Shown: positions 41,793 to 50,630 of the stretch, one piece after another
Position numbering within the stretch: position 1 is the first letter of the stretch
How the letters are laid out: every line of letters begins with the position of its first letter
Assembly (NCBI GenBank): GCA_036501025.1
Contig: DASYBB010000027.1
Location: forward strand, 1 to 64,000
DNA length: 64,000 nt
Direction of reading: 5' to 3'
DNA from: DASUBV01 sp036501025
GTDB taxonomy: Bacteria; Actinomycetota; Actinomycetes; Streptosporangiales; Streptosporangiaceae
Translations under genes and position numbers: made by a program
The notes under the pieces: generated by a model
What the model saw: only the letters and a program-made list of their open reading frames with translations
Databases searched by the model: none
Told to the model about the DNA's origin: nothing

Positions 41793-43844
41793 TCACAACG
41801 CGCCCGTGATCAGGGCCGCCATGATCGGAGTGCCGATCCCGGTGACCAGGTCGTATCCGGGCCGCGTACGGAACTTTCCGTTGCTGCGGACTGACTGACC
41901 GATTCCGGTGATGTCGTGGAAGAACGTCCGCGGCCGGGTCCGGTACAGCTGGTACACCAGCGGGTTGGCGCTGCCGGAACGGCGGCCCCGGTAGCCATCG
42001 CGGTCGGCGAAGATCCCGGCCCATACCGGGCCGGACAGGCTGGTGCCGCCGATACCGAACCAGCCCGGCGGGACCAGATCGCCGCTGAAGGTGGCACAGA
42101 AGCTGTTCGTGGTCTCGAAGCCGCCCGTACAGTACTCGGCGTACGGCGTGAACAGGTCCGCGTCAGCCGAGATGTCGGGGATCTCCCGGCACAGGGTGCC
42201 GCGCGGGGCGAGGGCGCAGTGCGTGCTGCCGTTGCCCCGGGTGCTGTCCTTGCTGGTGACGCCGGGCCCGTGCTGGTACGCGGGGCGGCCCCAGTACTGG
42301 CTGTTGCCCCCGCCGCTGGCACCGAGCGTGCTGCAGTAGAACAGCCCGGGCATGCCGCCCTCGTCCTTGCTCCGGTTGCACAGATTGCCGGAGTTCCAGG
42401 CGCTCTCGATGCCCTGCGGGTAGGCGGGGTGCGAGTTCCGGCCGGGGTTGAAGGTCTCCAGCGAGGTGCCGCCGACCGAGGTGACCCAGGGCTGCACCGC
42501 CGGGTCGGCGACGTTGAGCTCGCCGCTGCCGGTGATATCGGAGCAGTCGAAGGCCCCGTCGTCGCCGGACCCGGAGAACATGCTCTGGCCCTGCAGGGCC
42601 ATCTGCTCGAAGATCAGGTTCTCCGTCTGCACGAAGCCCGCCGGGACGACGTCCTCGCAGTCTTCCCAGCTGGAGCTGACCGAGTCGGCGGTGTCGTCGC
42701 TGGCGATCCGCGCGTACTCGTCCAGCGCGGTCTGCCCGGTGTCATCGTTGGGCGCGTTGTAGACCAGCAGGCGCGCGATATCCGGCGCGACCGCCAGCTG
42801 GGTCTCGATGTCGGCGGCGACCTCGATGTCTCCGGCGTAGCCGTTGAACTCTGGCGGGCAGGTGTCGCCGAGCGGGCAGATGGGGTGCAGCGGGCCGCCG
42901 TCCACGTTGATGTCGGTCAGCGGCGGGTCGTAGGTCGGGCCGAAGAATTCGCTCGTGTAGACCCGGACGTCGCTGCGCTGATAGGCGGACAGCTCGAACA
43001 GGCCGAGGGTGGCGCCCTGGCCCTTGCCCCGGGAGCCGGCCCGGGGCGCACTGTAGATGGAGTTCGTCTGGGCCGGGGTCAGGCCGCTGCAGCCGGGTGC
43101 GCCGCCGTAGACCGCGGTCGGGAAGGCACCGCCCTGGGCGATCGCGATCATGCTCTTCCGGGACGGGTACGGCGCCCGGCAGTCCGGCTGGCCCGCGGGC
43201 GCACCGGCCGTGGCCGGCTGGGGCCGGGCGTCGGCCTGCAGGCGGACGGTGCTGGTCAGCCCGACCACCCCGAGGACCCCGGCGGCCAGCCGGCGGGGCA
43301 GGACGGCCGGCGTGGCGTTGGCGAAGTAGGTCGCGGTCCTGGCGGTGCCTGCGCGCGCCGCGGTGTACGTCTTGAGCGTGGTCCGGAACGCGGACGCGAC
43401 CTGGGCGCTGGACCCGGCCGCGCGGAGCAGGAACGGGGAGCCGGTGCCGGACACGGCCAGGTGCCGTCCGCGCAGGTACGCGGCGGTCGCCGAGCGGACC
43501 GCGGCGGACGGGGCGTAGCGCGCCGTGAACTGGCCCTTGGCCAGCCAGTGACCGGGCGCCTGCGGGTGGGCGTACGCGGCGGCGAGCGCGTGGTCCAGCC
43601 CGGCCGGGTTCCGGGGGGCGAGGACGACCTCCACCGACATCCGCGCACTGCGGTAAGGGCCGGCGGCCGGGCGGGCGGCGGCCGGCAGGACCGCGCTGAC
43701 GACCGCGGTAGGCGGTCCGGCGGCGGCGATTACGGCCGTGCCGGTGGTAGCGGTCGCGGCGGTCGCGGAAAGCGAGCCGGCCATCGCCACAATGGCCGAT
43801 CCCGCGGCGATGCGAGCCATTCTCCGGCGGTTGAGCAGCACCAC
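41793..43844 (-). CDS. Secreted sedolisin (S53) acid protease, copy 2
   Basis: A 683-residue paralogue of the neighbouring sedolisin, with the same layout: signal peptide (AIVAMAGSLSATAATATTG), prodomain, and catalytic domain with EVAADIE, GGTSLSGP and the calcium site YDLVTGIGTP. Long blocks such as GLDEYARIASDD or ALDEYARIASDD and SVSSSW.DCE are almost unchanged between copies, so this is a tandem duplication; the prodomains have diverged more. GTG 43844 aligns with the start of copy 1, behind AAGGGGG. The 227-base spacer to copy 1 is relatively AT-rich (around 41640-41670) and probably holds a separate promoter for copy 1. Confidence 0.92.
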   Translation of the reverse strand: MVLLNRRRMARIAAGSAIVAMAGSLSATAATATTGTAVIAAAGPPTAVVSAVLPAAARPAAGPYRSARMSVEVVLAPRNPAGLDHALAAAYAHPQAPGHWLAKGQFTARYAPSAAVRSATAAYLRGRHLAVSGTGSPFLLRAAGSSAQVASAFRTTLKTYTAARAGTARTATYFANATPAVLPRRLAAGVLGVVGLTSTVRLQADARPQPATAGAPAGQPDCRAPYPSRKSMIAIAQGGAFPTAVYGGAPGCSGLTPAQTNSIYSAPRAGSRGKGQGATLGLFELSAYQRSDVRVYTSEFFGPTYDPPLTDINVDGGPLHPICPLGDTCPPEFNGYAGDIEVAADIETQLAVAPDIARLLVYNAPNDDTGQTALDEYARIASDDTADSVSSSWEDCEDVVPAGFVQTENLIFEQMALQGQSMFSGSGDDGAFDCSDITGSGELNVADPAVQPWVTSVGGTSLETFNPGRNSHPAYPQGIESAWNSGNLCNRSKDEGGMPGLFYCSTLGASGGGNSQYWGRPAYQHGPGVTSKDSTRGNGSTHCALAPRGTLCREIPDISADADLFTPYAEYCTGGFETTNSFCATFSGDLVPPGWFGIGGTSLSGPVWAGIFADRDGYRGRRSGSANPLVYQLYRTRPRTFFHDITGIGQSVRSNGKFRTRPGYDLVTGIGTPIMAALITGAL

Positions 43845-43947
43845 GCCAGCCCCCTTGGCATGTACGGACGTCGTCGCAGGCACTGTGCCAGAAGAAGGGA
43901 GATGAACGTCAGGAAGGGCCGGGAATTCCGGCAGGCGTTATCCAGAT

Positions 43948-43980
43948 GATACTGAGGGGGTATTCAGGAATGCCAGTATC
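43948..43980. promoter_or_regulatory. Inverted repeat upstream of sedolisin copy 2
   Basis: GATACT at 43948-43953 and AGTATC at 43975-43980 are inverted copies 21 bases apart, in a locally AT-rich gap between ychF and the sedolisin gene. It could be an operator or a weak ychF terminator. Short arms make this uncertain. Confidence 0.3.
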
Positions 43981-43985
43981 CCGTT

Positions 43986-45077
43986 TTATACGTTGAAGCG
44001 GAATTCTACGACGTCGCCATCTCGCATAACGTAATCCTTGCCCTCGATCCGGGCCTTTCCGACCGCCCGGGCCGCGGCCACCGACCCGGCGGCCATGAGG
44101 TCACCGAAGGACACGATCTCGGCCTTGATGAAGCCGCGCTGGAAGTCGGTGTGGATGACGCCCGCGGCCTCCGGGGCGGTTGCGCCGACCGGGATGGTCC
44201 ACGCCCGGGATTCCTTGGGGCCGGCGGTGAGGAACGTCGACAGGCCGAGCGCGGCGAACCCGGCCCGGGCCAGCTGATCCAGGCCCGGCTCGCCCAGGCC
44301 CAGCTCGGTCAGCATCTCGGCCGCGTCCTCCGGGCTCAGCTCGGCCAGCTCGGACTCGGTCTTGGCGTCGAGGAACACGGCCTGCGCGGGCGCGACGGCG
44401 GCGGCCAGCTTTTCCCGCAGCGCGGCGTCGGCCAGCTCGGCCTCGTCGACGTTGAACACGTACAGGAACGGCTTGGCCGTCAGCAGCTGCAGGTCACGCA
44501 GGTCGGCCGGGTCGATTCCGGCCCCGGCGGCGCCGGCGAACAAGGTGGTGCCGCCGTTGAGCAGCTCCTGCGCTGCGGCGGCCGCGGCGGCGGCGCGATT
44601 GCGGTCGGGGTCCCGGCCGAACTTGGCTTCCTTGGCCAGCCGGGGCGCCGCCTTCTCCAGCGTCTGCAGGTCAGCCAGGATCAGCTCGGTGGCGATGGTC
44701 TCGATGTCCCGCTCCGGGGCCACGTCACCGTCGACGTGGCTGACGTCGGGGTCGGTGAAGACCCGGACGACCTGGCAGATCGCGTCCGTCTCGCGGATAT
44801 GGGAGAGAAACTGGTTGCCCAGGCCCTCGCCGGTGGACGCGCCGCGGACCAGCCCGGCGATGTCCACGAACCGGACCGTCGCCTCGATGATCTTGGCCGA
44901 GTCATAGAGCCCGGCGAGCGCGGTCAGCCGCGGGTCGGGGATGCCGACGATGCCGACATTCGGCTCGATGGTGGCGAACGGGTAGTTGGAGGCCAGGACG
45001 CTGGCCCGGGTCAGTGCGTTAAACAGCGTGGACTTGCCCACGTTGGGCAGGCCGACGATGCCGATGGACAAGCTCAC
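43986..45077 (-). CDS. ychF: YchF/OLA1-family ribosome-associated P-loop NTPase
   Basis: A 363-residue translation-associated ATPase of the Obg superfamily. The P-loop is GLPNVGKST (9-17). Switch regions include YPFATIEPNVG and DIAGLVRGASTGEGLGNQFL. NVDE replaces the GTPase NKxD motif, which is the basis of ATP preference in this family. The TGS domain fills the C-terminus, ending DYVMRDGDVVEFRFNV, the standard YchF end. An Ala-rich helix sits in the coiled-coil insert (about 155-175). The homologue Rv1112 lies near ispH in M. tuberculosis. Confidence 0.96.
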   Translation of the reverse strand: MSLSIGIVGLPNVGKSTLFNALTRASVLASNYPFATIEPNVGIVGIPDPRLTALAGLYDSAKIIEATVRFVDIAGLVRGASTGEGLGNQFLSHIRETDAICQVVRVFTDPDVSHVDGDVAPERDIETIATELILADLQTLEKAAPRLAKEAKFGRDPDRNRAAAAAAAAQELLNGGTTLFAGAAGAGIDPADLRDLQLLTAKPFLYVFNVDEAELADAALREKLAAAVAPAQAVFLDAKTESELAELSPEDAAEMLTELGLGEPGLDQLARAGFAALGLSTFLTAGPKESRAWTIPVGATAPEAAGVIHTDFQRGFIKAEIVSFGDLMAAGSVAAARAVGKARIEGKDYVMRDGDVVEFRFNV

Positions 45078-45139
45078 CCGCCGAGTCTAGGGCGTGTCAG
45101 GCGGGAAACTGTCGGCGCGGGCTGCCAGCATGGATCGAT

Positions 45140-46465
45140 ATGGACGCGATCTCGCTGTTTGCCGGGCTGCTGGCCGCCCTGGCTCTCGGTGCCGCGCTCG
45201 GGTACCTGTTCGCCATGCGGCGGCTCGCGGTCATGACCGCCGACCTGAGCGGCGAGGCCCGGGCGGCGGCCGAGCGCGAGCGTGCCGCCGCGGACCGGGC
45301 GGCGCTGCTGGAGCGCGCTGCCCAGGAGCGGGCGGCGCTGGTCGACGGCCAGCTGGCGGAGCGATTCCAGGCCATGTCGGCCGAGGCGCTGGATCGCAGC
45401 GCGCGGACCTTCCTGGAGATCGCCGAGGGCCGGCTCAGCGCGGCCAACGCCCGGGCGGCGGGCGAGCTCGACAGCCGCCGGGCCGCGGTGGAGCACCTGG
45501 TCCAGCCGCTGCGCGAGACCCTGGGCCGGGTGGAGTCCCAGCTGCGGGCCTCCGACGAGGCCCGGCACCTGTCGCACGCGGCGCTGGCCGAGCAGGTCCA
45601 GATCGCGCGGCAGAGCTCCGAGCAGCTCCGGCTCCAGACCCAGGCGCTGGTGACGGCGCTGCGGCGGCCGGAGGCGCGCGGCCGCTGGGGCGAGATGCAG
45701 CTGCGCCGGGTGGTCGAGCTGGCCGGGATGAGCGCCCGCTGCGATTTCGACGAGCAGGTCACCGTGCAGGGGGCGGACGGGACGTTCCGGCCCGACATGG
45801 TGATCCGGCTGGCGGGGGGCAAGAACATCGTGGTCGACTCGAAGGTGTCGCTGGCCGCGTACCTGGAGGCGGCCGAGAGCAGCGACGATGGCGTCCGCGC
45901 GGCGCGGCTGGACGCCCACGCCCGGCAGGTGCGCGAGCACGTCGACCGGCTGGCGGCCAAGTCCTACTGGGCCGCGCTCAGCCCGGCCCCGGAGTTCGTC
46001 GTGCTGTTCATCCCCGGCGAGGCGTTCCTCGCCCCCGCGCTGGAGCACGATCCGGGCCTGCTGGAGCACGCGATGACCCGCAAGGTCCACATCGCGACGC
46101 CGACGACGCTGGTCACGATGCTGCGCACGGCCCAGTACGCCTGGCAGCAGGATGCCCTGTCCGAGAACGCCCGCGTGGTGTTCGACCTGGGCCGCGAGCT
46201 GTACGAGCGGCTGACCGGGCTGGCCCGGAACGTGGACGGGCTCGGCCGGGCCCTGGGCGGCGCCGTCACCGCCTACAACCGGGCCGTCGGGTCGCTGGAG
46301 AGCCGGGTCCTGGTCAGCGCCCGTAAGCTGAGCGAGCTGGGCGTGGTCGACGCCGAGCTGGAGCCGCCCCGGCCGGTCGAGGAGACCGTCCGCGCGCTGT
46401 CGGCCCCTGACCTGATCGTCGAGCCGGTCCCGGAGCTGGTGGCCGGGCCGGGGGCAGGAGCATGA
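45140..46465 (+). CDS. rmuC: RmuC family DNA recombination protein
   Basis: A 441-residue RmuC protein, a predicted nuclease-fold factor that limits recombination at inverted repeats. One N-terminal membrane helix (about 5-24) is followed by an Ala/Glu/Arg-rich coiled coil (about 35-170) and the nuclease-like domain. That domain shows GRWGEMQLRRVVELAGM, RPDMVIRLAGGKNIVVDSKV and VVLFIPGEAFLAPALEHDP. Divergent from ychF with a 62-base gap. The stop overlaps the DUF6542 start by 4 bases. Confidence 0.93.
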   Translation: MDAISLFAGLLAALALGAALGYLFAMRRLAVMTADLSGEARAAAERERAAADRAALLERAAQERAALVDGQLAERFQAMSAEALDRSARTFLEIAEGRLSAANARAAGELDSRRAAVEHLVQPLRETLGRVESQLRASDEARHLSHAALAEQVQIARQSSEQLRLQTQALVTALRRPEARGRWGEMQLRRVVELAGMSARCDFDEQVTVQGADGTFRPDMVIRLAGGKNIVVDSKVSLAAYLEAAESSDDGVRAARLDAHARQVREHVDRLAAKSYWAALSPAPEFVVLFIPGEAFLAPALEHDPGLLEHAMTRKVHIATPTTLVTMLRTAQYAWQQDALSENARVVFDLGRELYERLTGLARNVDGLGRALGGAVTAYNRAVGSLESRVLVSARKLSELGVVDAELEPPRPVEETVRALSAPDLIVEPVPELVAGPGAGA

Positions 46466-47049
46466 GCATGCCTGGCCGGGCCCGCATCCGGCCGCCCGCG
46501 CCGCCCGCGCGGCCGGCGCCGGGGCACGGCCGGCCGCGGGCCGGCGCCAGTGGCGCCGACCGCGCCAGCGGCAACGGCACGGGCGCCCGGCCGGGCACGC
46601 GGCGGGCCGCAGCCGGCGGCCCGCGGCCCGGCCGGTCCCGGTCCCGGGCGCGGCTGACCGGACGGGGCGCGGTGCTGGTCATGCTGGCCGTGTTCCTGCT
46701 CGCGGACCTGATCGCGGCGGGCGTGCACAGCACGTTCCTGAACGGCTTCGGCTACGCGGCGGGGTGCGCGCTCGCGGTGGCCTACGCCCGGCGGGAGGCC
46801 CTCCTGATCGTGGCCACCACGCCGCCGGCCATCTTCTTCGCCGCCCTGCTCACCATCAAGCTGCTGACCGCGGGCGGCAACGCGGTCCTCGGGGGCGCGG
46901 AGGGGACGCTGCTGACGCTCGCTGCCCTCGCGCCGTGGATGCTCGGCGTCACGATCGCGTACCTGGCCGCCGCGACGGTGCGCGGCCTGCCGCGCTGCAT
47001 CCAGGAACTCCGCACGGCCCTGGCCGGGCAGGGCGCCGCGCGCGGCTAG
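46462..47049 (+). CDS. DUF6542-type membrane protein
   Basis: A 195-residue protein with a long basic Pro/Arg/Gly-rich cytoplasmic start (about 1-65) and four hydrophobic segments (GAVLVMLAVFLLADLIAAGV, FGYAAGCALAVAYA, LIVATTPPAIFFAALLTIKL, LAPWMLGVTIAYLAAATV). It fits the DUF6542 actinobacterial membrane family; function unknown. It is coupled to rmuC through an ATGA overlap. Its stop codon shares the four bases CTAG with the convergent ispH stop, the tightest possible tail-to-tail arrangement. Confidence 0.75.
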   Translation: MSMPGRARIRPPAPPARPAPGHGRPRAGASGADRASGNGTGARPGTRRAAAGGPRPGRSRSRARLTGRGAVLVMLAVFLLADLIAAGVHSTFLNGFGYAAGCALAVAYARREALLIVATTPPAIFFAALLTIKLLTAGGNAVLGGAEGTLLTLAALAPWMLGVTIAYLAAATVRGLPRCIQELRTALAGQGAARG

Positions 47050-48035
47050 GCGCCGGGCTGCTGGGCGTGCTTCTTGCCGTCGCCGGGCTGGCGCAGCTCA
47101 CGGGGCAGTGCGAACACCATCCGCTCCTGCACGGCCTCCACGTCCTCGACGTCGCTGAAGCCGCGCTCGGCCAGCCAGTCCAGCACCCCGTCGACCAGGT
47201 CCTCGGGGACCGAGGCGCCGCTGGTCACGCCCACCGTCTGGGCGCCGTCCAGCCACGCCGGGTCGATGGCCGAGGCGTCGTCCACGAGGTAGCTGGCCCG
47301 CGAGCCGGCGTCCAGGGCGACCTCGACCAGGCGTACCGAGTTCGAGGAGTTGGCCGAGCCGACCACGATCAGGAGGTCCGACTGCTGGGCGATCTGCTTG
47401 ACCGCGACCTGCCGGTTCTGGGTGGCGTAGCAGATGTCGTCGCTGGGCGGGTCGATCAGCTGGGGGAAGCGCTCGCGCAGCGCCGCCACCGTCTCGTTGG
47501 TCTCGTCCACCGACAGGGTGGTCTGCGACAGCCAGGCCACCTTGGCCGGATCGCGGACCTCGACCGAGTCGCTCTGCTCGGGGCCGTCCACCAGGTGAAT
47601 GCTGGCCGGCGCCTCGCCCGTGGTGCCGACGACCTCTTCGTGGCCTTCGTGCCCGATGAGCAGGATGTCGTAGCCCTGGGCGGCGAACCGGCGGGCCTCG
47701 CTGTGCACCTTCGTCACCAGGGGGCAGGTGGCGTCGATCGTCCGCAGGTTCCTGGTCTGGGCCTGGTCGCGGACCTCCGGCGCGATCCCGTGGGCGGAGA
47801 ACACGACGACCGCGCCCTCCGGGACCTCCTCGGTCTCCTCGACGAAGATCGCGCCGCGCTTCTCCAGGTTCCGGACGACATGCGTGTTATGGACGATCTG
47901 CTTGCGCACGTAGACGGGGGTTCCGAACTGCTCCAGCGCCTTCTCCACCGCCTGGACCGCGCGCTCGACTCCGGCGCAGTAGCCACGAGGCCTGGCGAGC
48001 AGCACTTTACGGGTTGGCGCAGACATGCAACCCAT
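47046..48035 (-). CDS. ispH: 4-hydroxy-3-methylbut-2-enyl diphosphate reductase
   Basis: The last enzyme of the MEP isoprenoid pathway, an iron-sulfur reductase making IPP and DMAPP. The three cluster-binding cysteines are seen in RPRGYCAGV, IDATCPLVTKVH and DICYATQNRQ; substrate residues include HNTHVV, SAHGI and GSANSSNS. About 329 residues from ATG 48035, or 326 from ATG 48026; neither has a clear ribosome site. Homologue of Rv1110, next to the lipid-droplet-type gene as in M. tuberculosis. A fosmidomycin-resistance-like transporter lies 2.6 kb away. Confidence 0.95.
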   Translation of the reverse strand: MGCMSAPTRKVLLARPRGYCAGVERAVQAVEKALEQFGTPVYVRKQIVHNTHVVRNLEKRGAIFVEETEEVPEGAVVVFSAHGIAPEVRDQAQTRNLRTIDATCPLVTKVHSEARRFAAQGYDILLIGHEGHEEVVGTTGEAPASIHLVDGPEQSDSVEVRDPAKVAWLSQTTLSVDETNETVAALRERFPQLIDPPSDDICYATQNRQVAVKQIAQQSDLLIVVGSANSSNSVRLVEVALDAGSRASYLVDDASAIDPAWLDGAQTVGVTSGASVPEDLVDGVLDWLAERGFSDVEDVEAVQERMVFALPRELRQPGDGKKHAQQPGA

Positions 48036-48127
48036 GTTAGGTGATCGGTTTCGGCCGTCCGCCGGGAGCCGCACCGCAGGCGGCCCTGGCTTTCCCGGAC
48101 CGCCGGGCGAGGACGACAATCGAGGTC

Positions 48128-48565
48128 ATGCGCATCCCGGGAGCCACCGGCCGGATCCGCGCTGACGGCGTCGTCGCGGCGCCCGCTCAGGCCCTGCGCG
48201 CCGCGTTCACGCAGGTGGGCCGCTTGCTGCTGGCCGCCGATGAGCTCCGCAGCCGGATCCGGGCGGAGCACGCCAACGGCCAGCCAGCGCCGCCGCGGGA
48301 GCCGTGGACGCCGCCCCGGGCCGCCGCGGCGGAGGTGACTGGGCCGTCAGCTCTCCCGGTGCCGAACTACGACGAGCTCTCGCTGCCCTCGCTGCGGGCG
48401 CGGCTGCGCACCCTGAGCGCTGACCAGCTCCGGGTGCTGGTGCGCTACGAGCGCGCGCATTCCGGGCGGGCCGACATCGTGGCCATGTTCGAGCGCCGCC
48501 TGGCCAAGCTGGCCGCCAGTGACAGTGCCGCCCGCCAGGATGGTGCGCAGGACCAGGCAAGGTAA
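48128..48565 (+). CDS. Lipid droplet-associated protein homologue (Rv1109c type)
   Basis: About 145 residues from ATG 48128. The N-terminal half has LRAAFTQVGRLLLAADELRSR. After an Ala/Pro linker comes the conserved C-terminal YDELSLPSLRARLRTLSADQ and VRYERAHSGRADIVAMFERR. This pattern, next to ispH and xseA, is that of actinobacterial lipid droplet-associated proteins. Biochemical role unknown. It is divergent from ispH and 44 bases before xseA on the same strand. Confidence 0.8.
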   Translation: MRIPGATGRIRADGVVAAPAQALRAAFTQVGRLLLAADELRSRIRAEHANGQPAPPREPWTPPRAAAAEVTGPSALPVPNYDELSLPSLRARLRTLSADQLRVLVRYERAHSGRADIVAMFERRLAKLAASDSAARQDGAQDQAR

Positions 48566-48609
48566 GGCGGCGGGCACATGACAAGGCGGCACCTGACGGG
48601 AGCACGGCC

Positions 48610-49851
48610 ATGGCGCTAGAGACCAGCGCCGAGGCGCCGGTGCCGGTCCGGACCGTGATGCGGCTGGTCGGCGACTGGGTCGGGCGCCTGGGCCGGGTCT
48701 GGGTCGAGGGCCAGATCGCGGAGCTGAGCCGGCGCGGCAACACCGCGTTTCTCACCCTGCGGGATCCGCTGGCAGCGGTGTCGGTCCGGGTGATCTGCAC
48801 CCGGGCCGTGCTGGAGGCGACCGGGCCGGCCGCCGCCGAGGGGGCCCGGGTCATCGTCTTCGCCAAGCCGGAGTTCAACACGGCCCGGGGCAGCTTCGCG
48901 CTCATCGCCACCGAGATCCGGGCCGTCGGCATCGGCGAGCTGCTGGCCCGGCTGGAGCGGCTGCGGACGGCCCTGGCGGCGGAGGGCCTGTTCGCGGCGG
49001 CCCGCAAGCGGCCGCTGCCGTTCCTGCCCGGCATGATCGGCCTGATCTGCGGGCGGGAGTCAGCCGCCGAGCGCGACGTGCTCCGCAACGCGGCGCGGCG
49101 CTGGCCCGCCGTGCAGTTCCGGGTGGAGGAGGTCGCGGTGCAGGGCACGCACGCGGCCGCTGACGTCATCGGGGCGCTGCAGCGGCTGGACGCCCACCCG
49201 GACGTCGAGGTGATCATCATCTCCCGCGGCGGCGGCTCAGCCGAGGACCTGCTGCCGTTCTCCGACGAGGAGCTCGTCCGGGCCGTCGCCGCCAGCCGCA
49301 CGCCGGTCATCAGCGCGATCGGCCACGAGCAGGACGTCCCGCTGCTGGACCTGGTCGCCGACGTGCGGGCCTCGACCCCGACCGACGCGGCCCGGCGCGC
49401 GGTGCCCGACGTGGCCGAGCAGCTGGCGCTGATCGACCAGCTCCGCGGCCGGGCCCGGCGGTGCCTGGCGGGCCGGATCGACCGGGAGAGCTCGTGGCTG
49501 GCCGCGGCCCGGTCCCGGCCGGCGCTGGCCAGCCCGATGCGCGAGATCGACCGGCGCGAGGAGCTGATCATGGGGCTGACCGGGCGGGCCCGGCAGTCGG
49601 TCTCGGCCCGCCTGACCCGGGCCGCCGACGACATCGCGCATACCCGCGCCCGGCTGGTCACCCTCTCCCCCGCGTCCACGCTGCGGCGCGGCTACGCGAT
49701 CGTGCAGCGGGCTGACGGCACCGTGGTCCGGGCGGCCGCCGGCCTGGCCGAGGGCGACGCGCTGACGGCCCGGTTCCCCGACGATCACGTCAGCGTGACG
49801 GTGACCGGAACGCCGGACGGGACGGATCCGGCGGGGGCGGCGGCCTTGTAG
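48610..49851 (+). CDS. xseA: Exodeoxyribonuclease VII large subunit
   Basis: A 413-residue catalytic subunit of exonuclease VII, which degrades single-stranded DNA. An N-terminal OB-fold (about 12-105; VWVEGQIAELSRRGNTAFLT) binds DNA. The nuclease core includes GLICGRESAAERDVLRN, VIIISRGGGSAEDLLPFSDE (about 200-219), AIGHEQDVPLLDLVADVRAS and PTDAAR. The C-terminal helical region ends with RRGYAIVQRADG. The partner xseB is normally adjacent but here lies 2.4 kb downstream, beyond three other genes. The 3' end overlaps the convergent AraC gene by 67 bases. Confidence 0.95.
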   Translation: MALETSAEAPVPVRTVMRLVGDWVGRLGRVWVEGQIAELSRRGNTAFLTLRDPLAAVSVRVICTRAVLEATGPAAAEGARVIVFAKPEFNTARGSFALIATEIRAVGIGELLARLERLRTALAAEGLFAAARKRPLPFLPGMIGLICGRESAAERDVLRNAARRWPAVQFRVEEVAVQGTHAAADVIGALQRLDAHPDVEVIIISRGGGSAEDLLPFSDEELVRAVAASRTPVISAIGHEQDVPLLDLVADVRASTPTDAARRAVPDVAEQLALIDQLRGRARRCLAGRIDRESSWLAAARSRPALASPMREIDRREELIMGLTGRARQSVSARLTRAADDIAHTRARLVTLSPASTLRRGYAIVQRADGTVVRAAAGLAEGDALTARFPDDHVSVTVTGTPDGTDPAGAAAL

Positions 49852-50576
49852 GAGCCGGGGGTCTGGCCCATGGCGCGGCGGAAGGTGTCGATGAAGGCGC
49901 TGGTCGTGGCCCAGCCGCACCGGTGCGCGGCCTCGGTGACGCTGGCCTCCCCGGCGAGCTGGATCATGGCGTGGAACAGGCGGGCGTTGGTGCGCCACTG
50001 CGGGTAGGTCATGCCGAACTCGGCCCGGAAGAGCCGGGCGAGGGTCCGCTCGCTGGCCCCGGCGCGGCGGCCCAGCCAGGCCAGCGTCCGGGGCTCTGCC
50101 AGGTTGGCCACGACCAGGTCACAGGCCTGGGCGAGCCGCGCGTCGCGGGCCGCCGGCACCGTGATGGGCTGCACCCGGGCGCGGCGCAGCTGGTCGGCGA
50201 CGACGGCGCGGATCCGGCGCGACTCGTCGGCGGGCAGGGCGTTGTCGGTGCAGGCGACGAGCAGCTCCCGGAGCAGGCCGCTGACCGCGACGACGACGGG
50301 CGAGTCGTCGGCCAGCGGCGCGCCCGCGGCCGGGAAGCCGACCGTCCGGAACGAGCTCGCCCCGTAGAAGCGGTGCTCGTGCCAGGTTCCGGCGGGGATC
50401 CACACCGCGCGGTCCGACGCCGCGACCCACGCGCCGGCCTCGGTCTGGATCGCGAGCACGCCGGCACTGACGTAGATGAGCTGGTGGTCGTCGTGCCGGT
50501 GCCGGTCGATGACGTCGCCGGCGGCCCGGCGCTGGGCCACGGTCCGGGCCCGCGGCTCGTGGCGGATATGCGACAT
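49785..50576 (-). CDS. AraC family transcriptional regulator with cupin sensor
   Basis: A 263-residue regulator. The N-terminal cupin domain (HRHDDHQLIYVSAGVLAIQT, VWIPAGTWHEHRFYG) probably binds a small ligand. Two helix-turn-helix motifs follow at the C-terminus (TLAWLGRRAGASERTLARLF; ASVTEAAHRCGWATTSAFID, ending FRRAMGQTPGSYK). It is divergent from the MFS transporter with only 54 bases between starts, so it very likely controls that gene and itself. The ATG at 50576 is chosen; the longer open frame runs antisense through the transporter. Its 3' end runs 67 bases into xseA. Confidence 0.92.
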   Translation of the reverse strand: MSHIRHEPRARTVAQRRAAGDVIDRHRHDDHQLIYVSAGVLAIQTEAGAWVAASDRAVWIPAGTWHEHRFYGASSFRTVGFPAAGAPLADDSPVVVAVSGLLRELLVACTDNALPADESRRIRAVVADQLRRARVQPITVPAARDARLAQACDLVVANLAEPRTLAWLGRRAGASERTLARLFRAEFGMTYPQWRTNARLFHAMIQLAGEASVTEAAHRCGWATTSAFIDTFRRAMGQTPGSYKAAAPAGSVPSGVPVTVTLT

Positions 50577-50630
50577 AGATAGGCAGGATATCGGAAGCCG
50601 GGCGGGCCGGCGGGCTGGCACCGTCGGGGG

